A DNA stretch of 64,000 bases from contig CBDUSI010000002.1 of the NCBI GenBank assembly GCA_965370045.1, forward strand, positions 1 to 64,000, written 5' to 3'. The notes beneath the pieces were generated by a model that saw nothing but the letters and a program-made list of their open reading frames with translations, was not told where the DNA came from and ran no database searches. Source of the stretch: CAZONU01 sp965370045. GTDB taxonomy: Bacteria; Planctomycetota; SZUA-567; JAKLDR01. The position numbers and the translations under genes were made by a program. Within the stretch, counting starts at the first letter, position 1. The number at the start of each line of letters is the position of its first letter. Shown in pieces: positions 59,128-64,000 of the stretch.

Positions 59128-60483
59128 ATGGGTCGACATCTGCTGCGCCTGGCGACCGCCCTGACTCTGATATGTCTGCTTGCCGCCGGCGCTCTCGGCG
59201 ACGAGCTGGTCCTCAAAAGCGGGACGCGTCATCAGGGCAAGGTCGTCGAGGACAAGGACGGAGTCATAAAGTTCCGGGTCAAGCTGCCCAGAGGCAGCGC
59301 GGTGATGAGCTTCCGCTACAAGCGGATCCGCTCGATCACCGTCGCGGGCAAGACCCGGCTGATCAAAGCTGGCGGGGTCTCCAAGCCCGCGCCAAAGCCC
59401 GAGCCGACGCCGGTCGCCAAGCCCGGCCCCAAACCCGAACCGAAAAGCGAACCCAAGGCTCCTCCCAGGCCGGCCGCTGATCCCAAGAAGTTGAACGGCC
59501 TGCCGGTGCGCACCTCCGCGGAGGTCGAGGCGCTGATAGCCAGGGCCGCCGCCGACCCCGGCTGGCTGGCCTCGACGAAGCTCAACTATCCGAAGTCGTT
59601 GCGCCTGAACTGGTCGCGGGCTCCGGGCAAGGGCTGGAAGCCCAACGTCAATATGGGCGCGCACATGATCAGCAACGTCTACCGCTCTCCCAAGAAGTGG
59701 AAGTACGGGGTCAAGCTGCTGCACCACACCCTGACCGTCAACAAAGGCAACGCCTCCGCGCTCAAGAAGAGCTACAACGAAATGGGCCGTCAGTACTCGG
59801 ACTTCCTGGGCGACCCGGCGCGCGCGGCCTACTGGTGGCGCAAGGCCGGGGCTCAACCCTGGAAGCTGGCCGACTGCTACCGCCGGCTGGGCTCCCGGGA
59901 GATGGCCATCGCCCAGATGCGCCGGGTGGGCGGGGGGCGAGTGCCCTGGGAGCGCGTGGTCCATCAGTGGGCCATGCTCGGGGACCTGGACGCGGCGCTG
60001 CGCCTGGCCGAGAGCCAGGCGCGCTCGCGGCCGGACCTGATGTACCGCGCCGCCGGCCGGGCCTGCTGTTTCGCCGGCAAGTTCAAGGAGGCCGCCGCCT
60101 ACTTCGACAAGGTGGTGGCCTTGAAGAAGGGCAGTCGCGGATTGACGCGCAATAAGAACTTCGCCCGCGACGCGGCCGCGGCCATGAAGGCGCTGATCGG
60201 TTACGCGCCCGGCAAACTCCGCGACGGGACCTACACAGGCTCGGGTAAGAGCTTTCGCGGGAACATCAAGGTTTCGATAACCGTCTCGGGCGGCAAGATC
60301 ACAGCGGCGAAGGTGACCGGCAATCCCGACGACTGGTCGGGCCGGTCGACGTTCGAACTGCCCAAGCGCATCGTCGAGCAGAACGGGCTGGCCGGGGTGG
60401 ACCTGGTCAGCCGGGCGACCTATAGCTCCGACGGGACCATGAACGGCGCGGCCAAGGCCATCGGCAAGGCCCTGAAGAAGTAG
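59128..60483 (+). CDS. Secreted protein with TPR-like middle and C-terminal FMN-binding domain
   Basis: 451 residues. Signal peptide (LATALTLICLLAAGALG); a small beta domain like those that start many planctomycete TPR proteins (LVLKSGTRHQGKVVEDKDG); a Pro/Lys linker (KPAPKPEPTPVAKPGPKPEP); helical TPR/Sel1-like repeats (about 160-350); and an FMN_bind domain at the end (DGTYTGSGKSFRGNIKVSIT; VDLVSRATYSSDG). The Thr of the SxAT motif is the residue that ApbE-type transferases link to FMN. Probably an extracytoplasmic electron-transfer or flavin-carrying protein; partners are not in the window. Confidence 0.8.
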   Translation: MGRHLLRLATALTLICLLAAGALGDELVLKSGTRHQGKVVEDKDGVIKFRVKLPRGSAVMSFRYKRIRSITVAGKTRLIKAGGVSKPAPKPEPTPVAKPGPKPEPKSEPKAPPRPAADPKKLNGLPVRTSAEVEALIARAAADPGWLASTKLNYPKSLRLNWSRAPGKGWKPNVNMGAHMISNVYRSPKKWKYGVKLLHHTLTVNKGNASALKKSYNEMGRQYSDFLGDPARAAYWWRKAGAQPWKLADCYRRLGSREMAIAQMRRVGGGRVPWERVVHQWAMLGDLDAALRLAESQARSRPDLMYRAAGRACCFAGKFKEAAAYFDKVVALKKGSRGLTRNKNFARDAAAAMKALIGYAPGKLRDGTYTGSGKSFRGNIKVSITVSGGKITAAKVTGNPDDWSGRSTFELPKRIVEQNGLAGVDLVSRATYSSDGTMNGAAKAIGKALKK

Positions 60484-60560
60484 CCGCGGCCGCGCGCGCG
60501 TACCACCCGCCTTCCTCCATCCTCCTCGCCTCATAAGCGCGGTGCGGCGGTCCGACCGCG

Positions 60561-61877
60561 TCAGTCGCCGGCGATGCGCTCCCTGCGCCAGCCCCGCGTG
60601 TAGACGATCACCGCCAGCGCCTCGGCGAAGAAGCCGCAGACCAGCACCGCCGCGGCCGAGGCGGAGGTCAGGTGTCCCATGGCCAGGAGGCCCCAGCAGC
60701 AGAGGTAGGCGGTCGCGTTGCGGGAGATGCCGCCCACGAACATGCCCGCGGTGCGGCGGTGGACCATGGCCAGGCCGTGGTAGTAGTTGCGCCAGGCTAT
60801 CACCAGGGGGACCGGGCAGAGCACCAGGAAGACGTGCCCGGCCATCTCCAGCACCGGGGGCTTCCACCCCAGCACATGGCCGATGAAGAGGGTCTTCAGC
60901 GGCGTGACCGCGGTCACCAGCATCAGGCCGGTCACCACCAGCACCACCCGGCGCATGAAGCGCCGCAGGCCGGCCAGGTTGCGGTGGCCGAAGGTGACGA
61001 ACACGTGCCTGAACTGGTTGGAGGTCATCTGGAAGAGCATGGACAGGTCGAAGCCCACGCGCAGCGCGGCCACCATCGGCTGGGGATCCTCCAGGCGGCC
61101 GGCGAAGGAGTAGATGATCGGCCGGGTAATCGAGAACATCACGCCGGTGAGCGCCACCGGCCAGAAGAAGGCCAGCGCCTTGCGGTAGGAGACCTCGTCC
61201 CCCTCGGAGTTGAGGGTGCGCACGTTCATCATCCGGCAGAGGTGCCAGGACCAGACCATCTGCACCGCCAGGGGCACCGCCTGGGCCGAGACCAGGGTGA
61301 CCGCCGGGTTCCAGCCCAGGTGGAAGCCGACCAGCAGCACCCCCAGCATCAGGAGCACGTAGGCGACGTTCAGCATCGCGACGACCCCGGTGCGCTTGGC
61401 CTGCACCAGCAGGCCGGTGTAGAAGTGCCGCAGCCCGTTGAGCAGTATCAGCGGGGAGAGCAGGCGCAGGTACCTGACCACGTCGGCCAGCACCGGCCCC
61501 TCAATGTCGAAGAGCGCGGCGAGCACCAGCGGCCCGGCCGGGGTGAAGCTCAGGACCAGGAGCGGCGCGGTCAGCGCCAGGCAGACCGCCACCGTGAAGC
61601 GCAGGCAGACCGCGCGCGAGCGCCCCGAGCGCCCCAGGACGTTGGTCATCTGGGGCACGAAGGCCAGCACGGCGTTGAATATCCAGTAGACGCTCGATGC
61701 GTAGGCGAAGACCACGATTTCGCGCACCGCCTGCGGGTAGCGCGCCAGCGTTGCGTTCTGCAACTGCCGGGCCACCACCATGGCCAGGCTCATCATCAGC
61801 AGCGGCCAGTAGAACCGCCAGTAGTCGCGCCCCGAGCTTTGCGGCTCGACGGGGCCTTCCCGGGTGTCGCTCTGCAC
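60561..61877 (-). CDS. Multi-helix membrane protein, MOP/ANKH-like transporter
   Basis: 438 residues, about 12 predicted helices. The layout of two six-helix halves and motifs such as REIVVFAYASSVYWIFNAVL and LRVGFDLSMLFQMTSNQFRH recall flippase-type proteins of the MOP superfamily, particularly the ANKH (progressive ankylosis)-like branch. Substrate cannot be inferred. GTG start; GGAGGAGG lies about 15 bases upstream, rather far, so the true start may be slightly earlier. Stands alone, convergent to the FMN-binding gene. Confidence 0.65.
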   Translation of the reverse strand: MQSDTREGPVEPQSSGRDYWRFYWPLLMMSLAMVVARQLQNATLARYPQAVREIVVFAYASSVYWIFNAVLAFVPQMTNVLGRSGRSRAVCLRFTVAVCLALTAPLLVLSFTPAGPLVLAALFDIEGPVLADVVRYLRLLSPLILLNGLRHFYTGLLVQAKRTGVVAMLNVAYVLLMLGVLLVGFHLGWNPAVTLVSAQAVPLAVQMVWSWHLCRMMNVRTLNSEGDEVSYRKALAFFWPVALTGVMFSITRPIIYSFAGRLEDPQPMVAALRVGFDLSMLFQMTSNQFRHVFVTFGHRNLAGLRRFMRRVVLVVTGLMLVTAVTPLKTLFIGHVLGWKPPVLEMAGHVFLVLCPVPLVIAWRNYYHGLAMVHRRTAGMFVGGISRNATAYLCCWGLLAMGHLTSASAAAVLVCGFFAEALAVIVYTRGWRRERIAGD

Positions 61878-61977
61878 GTCGTTGATTGCCCCTCCTCCCT
61901 GATATGTCCTGGTCTAACCGCAGTCCGGCCAGGGTCAAGCGAGAAAGGGGCGGGAAGTCGCTCCGGACGGGGGTGGT

Positions 61978-62005
61978 TTGACGGCGGCGGCCGGCGCGCG
62001 ACAAT
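61978..62005 (+). promoter_or_regulatory. Putative promoter of the cupin gene
   Basis: TTGACG, 16 bases, GACAAT (5/6 and 4/6), 34 bases before the ATG at 62040. Confidence 0.5.
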
Positions 62006-62039
62006 GGCGGCGAACGAAGGACCTGGAAGGAGATGAAAG

Positions 62040-62405
62040 ATGGCGGAATGTTCATGTTGTGGCGGCGGATCGAAGCTCCCCGTGGCCCAGGCCGTGGACC
62101 TGGCCGGACTGGTGGAGTACGCGGAGGGATCGATTGTCAGCCGCACGCTGGTGGACAACGACTCCGGGACGCTTACGCTCTTCGCCTTCGACGCGGGCCA
62201 GGGGCTCAGCGAGCACACCGCGCCCTTTGACGCCGTGGTCCAGATTGTCGACGGTCGGGCGGGTCTCACCATCGGCGGGAAGAGCATCGAGGCCGAAGCC
62301 GGTCAGATGGTGCTGATGCCCGCGGACGTGCCGCACGCGCTCAAGGCGTCCGAGCGTTTCAAGATGCTGCTCATCATGATCCGCGCGAAGTGCGCGGGGA
62401 AGTAG
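62040..62405 (+). CDS. Small cupin-fold protein with N-terminal Cys cluster
   Basis: 121 residues. Single cupin barrel: FDAGQGLSEHTAPFDAVVQI (cupin motif 1, with one metal-type His) and AGQMVLMPADVPHALKA (motif 2). The N terminus MAECSCCGGGSK has three clustered Cys, unusual for a cupin and possibly a metal or redox site. Function unknown. GGAAGGAGA Shine-Dalgarno, own promoter and a terminator downstream: a single-gene unit. Confidence 0.8.
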   Translation: MAECSCCGGGSKLPVAQAVDLAGLVEYAEGSIVSRTLVDNDSGTLTLFAFDAGQGLSEHTAPFDAVVQIVDGRAGLTIGGKSIEAEAGQMVLMPADVPHALKASERFKMLLIMIRAKCAGK

Positions 62406-62468
62406 GGGCTCCAGCGCGGGCTTCTGGAGACCGCTGGGCCACAGCAGGGAGAAGAACATAACGACGGA

Positions 62469-62495
62469 GCCCCGCGGCCGGAGCGGCTGCGGGGC
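62469..62495 (+). terminator. Intrinsic terminator after the cupin gene
   Basis: Stem GCCCCGCGGCC / GGCTGCGGGGC (11 pairs, one G-U), loop GGAGC, followed by GCTCTGCTTTTC. About 65 bases after the stop. Confidence 0.65.
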
Positions 62496-62530
62496 GCTCT
62501 GCTTTTCAGTTCCCGGCAGGGAAGGTTGTT

Positions 62531-62656
62531 TCAGTCGCGGCCCAGGCTGCTGTCCAGCAGCGCCGCGGTCCCCGGATACTGCTTCCTGATCTCATGGAGC
62601 TGTCTGAGGACCACCCTGAGAGCAATAACTATCCGCTTGAACCTCTCGCCGTCCAT
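62531..62656 (-). CDS. Small ORF, 41 residues, basic helical
   Basis: Reads MDGERFKRIVIALRVVLRQL then HEIRKQYPGTAALLDSSLGRD. ATG at 62654-62656 with GGGGGGAG five bases upstream. The product would be one amphipathic basic helix with a short tail; nothing recognised. It lies in an otherwise gene-free gap between the cupin terminator and the STAS gene, on the same strand as the latter. Good codon structure and a good ribosome site are the only support. Confidence 0.5.
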   Translation of the reverse strand: MDGERFKRIVIALRVVLRQLHEIRKQYPGTAALLDSSLGRD

Positions 62657-62791
62657 TGACTCCCCCCCTGCTCAACGCCGTATCTCCATTTTATCGACTT
62701 GGGGTTCCGGGAACATGAGTCCATTTAGGAGATTCCGTCGGGGCCTTTCGGGAAATCCGGGAAGGGCGCTTACGCGGACGCGCGGGCCCGG

Positions 62792-63463
62792 CTACGAAGT
62801 GATCGCCTTGACCGTGTCGCCGGAGATCATGCGGATGAGCCGGGCGGTCTTCTCGTCGGTCATGACGATCAACTGCAGACCCGCTTCCGACGCCTCGGCG
62901 TTCAGCCTGACCAGCTCGCCGATGATCAGGCTGGCCATGTTGCGGACCTCGCGGAGGTCCGCGAACAGTCTGGGCTGGCCGGTCTCCAGCAGGCGCCGGC
63001 AGGCGGCCTCGAAGGCGGGACGCTCCGGGGTGTAGAGGTTGTAGCAGCGCACCTTCAAGGTGGCCGAGCCACGCTCCGCGGACGTGGACACTTCGAAGCG
63101 TTCGTCCTGGGGCTCTTCGCTGGCTCTGATCGCGACGGCTACTTGGCTGTCGCCGACCGGCGCGCGCTTCTTCATGGGTTTGGGCTCGGGGGGCAGGTCT
63201 TCCGCGACGGGCTCGGTTACGCCCTCGGTGGCCGCGGCGCGTTTGTCCAGGGCCGCCTGGACGGCCCGGGCCTTCTGCTCGTCGATATGCCCCCTGGCAA
63301 TCAGCAGGCTGGCCAGTGAGTGCCGGGGCCTGCCCGCCACTATCTCGGCGGAGAGCATCCGGCTGCATTCCACGACGTCATTGAGGCTCAGGAACTCGTT
63401 GAAAAGGGCCATCCGGGCGAAGAGGTCGTCCTCCGGAGTGAGCGCGCTGCCTTCGGCCGTCAC
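62792..63463 (-). CDS. STAS-domain protein (anti-sigma antagonist-like)
   Basis: 223 residues. The C-terminal part (about 125-220) resembles a STAS domain: FADLREVRNMASLIIGELVR, then LNAEASEAGLQLIVMTDEKT and ARLIRMISGD, in the order seen in SpoIIAA-type proteins. The residue where phosphorylation normally occurs appears as the NMAS Ser. The N-terminal part (1-75) is helical (DDLFARMALFNEFLSLNDVV; LLIARGHIDEQKARAVQ) and resembles the short N-terminal module of some planctomycete kinases; the linker is Glu/Pro-rich. GTG start with AGGAGG. Possibly part of a partner-switching pathway; no anti-sigma factor nearby. Confidence 0.7.
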   Translation of the reverse strand: MTAEGSALTPEDDLFARMALFNEFLSLNDVVECSRMLSAEIVAGRPRHSLASLLIARGHIDEQKARAVQAALDKRAAATEGVTEPVAEDLPPEPKPMKKRAPVGDSQVAVAIRASEEPQDERFEVSTSAERGSATLKVRCYNLYTPERPAFEAACRRLLETGQPRLFADLREVRNMASLIIGELVRLNAEASEAGLQLIVMTDEKTARLIRMISGDTVKAITS

Positions 63464-63494
63464 GATACGTTTCCTCCTGGCGTCACTGGCGTGT

Positions 63495-63522
63495 ATTGTC
63501 CCGACGCGGCTCCCGAACGCAA
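63495..63522 (-). promoter_or_regulatory. Putative promoter of the STAS gene
   Basis: Minus strand TTGCGT, 16 bases, GACAAT (about 3/6 and 4/6), 32 bases before the GTG at 63463. Weak match. Confidence 0.35.
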
Positions 63523-63557
63523 GGGCAGCCCGGGTGTCATGCAGCGCGCAATCCCCT

Positions 63558-64000
63558 TTACTGCTGCAAGTCGAGCAACTGCCCGGCGGCCTCGGCCAGC
63601 CGCGCGGGAGTGAGGTCTTCCATACCCACCGGCGCGACGGGCCCCAGCGGGGCCCACAGCTCCGGGTCGGTGGGTCCGAAGACCGCCAGACCCTCGGCCC
63701 CGGCCCAGGCGGCCAGGTGGCTCAGGCCCGAGTCGTTGCCGAGGTAGAGGTCGCAGGCCGCGAACAGCGCGGCCAGATCCGGAATCGACCAGCACTCGGA
63801 AATCGTGCAGTCAACGTCGCGAAAGGCCGCGCGCACTTCGGGCCTCTCTATCTCCGCGGGGCCCAGCACCAGTTTGACGTGCGTTTCGCTCTCGGCGGCC
63901 AGCAGTTGACAGGCTTTCGCGAAGCGCGCCGCCGGCCAGCATTTCTCCACCGACCCCGAGCCGGGGGCCACCGCGACGCGCCGGCCGGGCCGCGCGGCCC
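63558..64000 (-). CDS. GT9 glycosyltransferase (heptosyltransferase-like), cut by window end
   Basis: C-terminal half of a GT9 enzyme; the frame runs open to position 64000 (reading RRVAVAPGSGSVEK before the first ATG), so the start is beyond the window. Donor-binding motif LYLGNDSGLSHLAAWAG and FGPTDPELWAPLG identify the family; WPAARFAKACQLLA is the second-domain helix. Probably another LPS or surface-glycan transferase. Same strand as the STAS gene, 94 bp upstream of it. Confidence 0.85.
   Translation of the reverse strand, partial: AARPGRRVAVAPGSGSVEKCWPAARFAKACQLLAAESETHVKLVLGPAEIERPEVRAAFRDVDCTISECWSIPDLAALFAACDLYLGNDSGLSHLAAWAGAEGLAVFGPTDPELWAPLGPVAPVGMEDLTPARLAEAAGQLLDLQQ

Overview
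High-GC bacterial DNA, densely packed, from a Gram-negative (diderm) organism. LPS heptosyltransferases, LptF/LptG, Lnt, numerous lipoproteins, UppP and FtsK indicate an outer membrane and peptidoglycan. HEAT repeats of the type found in planctomycete proteins, a Ser/Thr kinase with an N-terminal zinc ribbon, DUF4175-like and zinc-ribbon membrane proteins, and PQQ/PKD, C25-peptidase and giant secreted proteins suggest Planctomycetota or a close relative. That placement is an inference; no rRNA or tRNA gene was seen.

Layout. (1) 51-6904, minus strand: LPS operon (GT9 waaF-like, GT4, GT9 waaC-like, lptF, lptG, GT4), most junctions overlapping by a few bases, from a promoter that appears to leave almost no leader. 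(2) 6933-13771: a small lipoprotein, a radical SAM/SPASM-membrane-HEAT fusion, a divergent Ser/Thr kinase with HEAT repeats, and a lower-GC secreted protein. (3) 13772-14692: gene-free tract with dispersed hairpin repeats. (4) 14668-21971, minus: lnt, a DUF4175-like membrane protein and four lipoproteins, one built of exactly twenty 18-residue helical repeats. (5) 22054-28448, plus: aspartate aminotransferase, greA, pheA and aroF (phenylalanine supply), then four tandem pilin-like paralogues. (6) 28487-37040, plus: core block tpiA-secG-yicC-gmk-rpoZ-coaC-coaB-dut-uppP-ftsK. (7) 37109-41104: accessory island with an inverted copy of the region-3 repeat, an HTH gene with a consensus promoter, and a single-chain restriction-modification enzyme. 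(8) 41252-48115: zinc-ribbon membrane protein, ADP-ribosylglycohydrolase, and a polysaccharide-degradation pair (RGLX/YetA-like and GH123-like). (9) 48116-56997, minus: HTH-response regulator, a 1,983-residue repeat-built secreted protein and a gingipain-family (C25) protease, apparently one operon from a perfect TTGACA-17-TATAAT promoter. (10) 57048-64000: PQQ/PKD secreted protein, FMN-binding protein, MOP/ANKH-like transporter, cupin, a 41-residue ORF, a STAS-domain protein and a GT9 gene cut by the window edge.

Co-operation. Regions 1 and 4 build and service the outer membrane (LPS core, LPS export, lipoprotein acylation). Regions 5 and 6 are housekeeping. The strongest candidates for undescribed biology are the regulator/giant protein/C25 protease operon, the 36-residue-period lipoprotein, the radical SAM-HEAT fusion facing a HEAT kinase, the pilin-like quartet lacking a prepilin cleavage site, and the hairpin repeat whose edges supply the last codons and stop of two genes.
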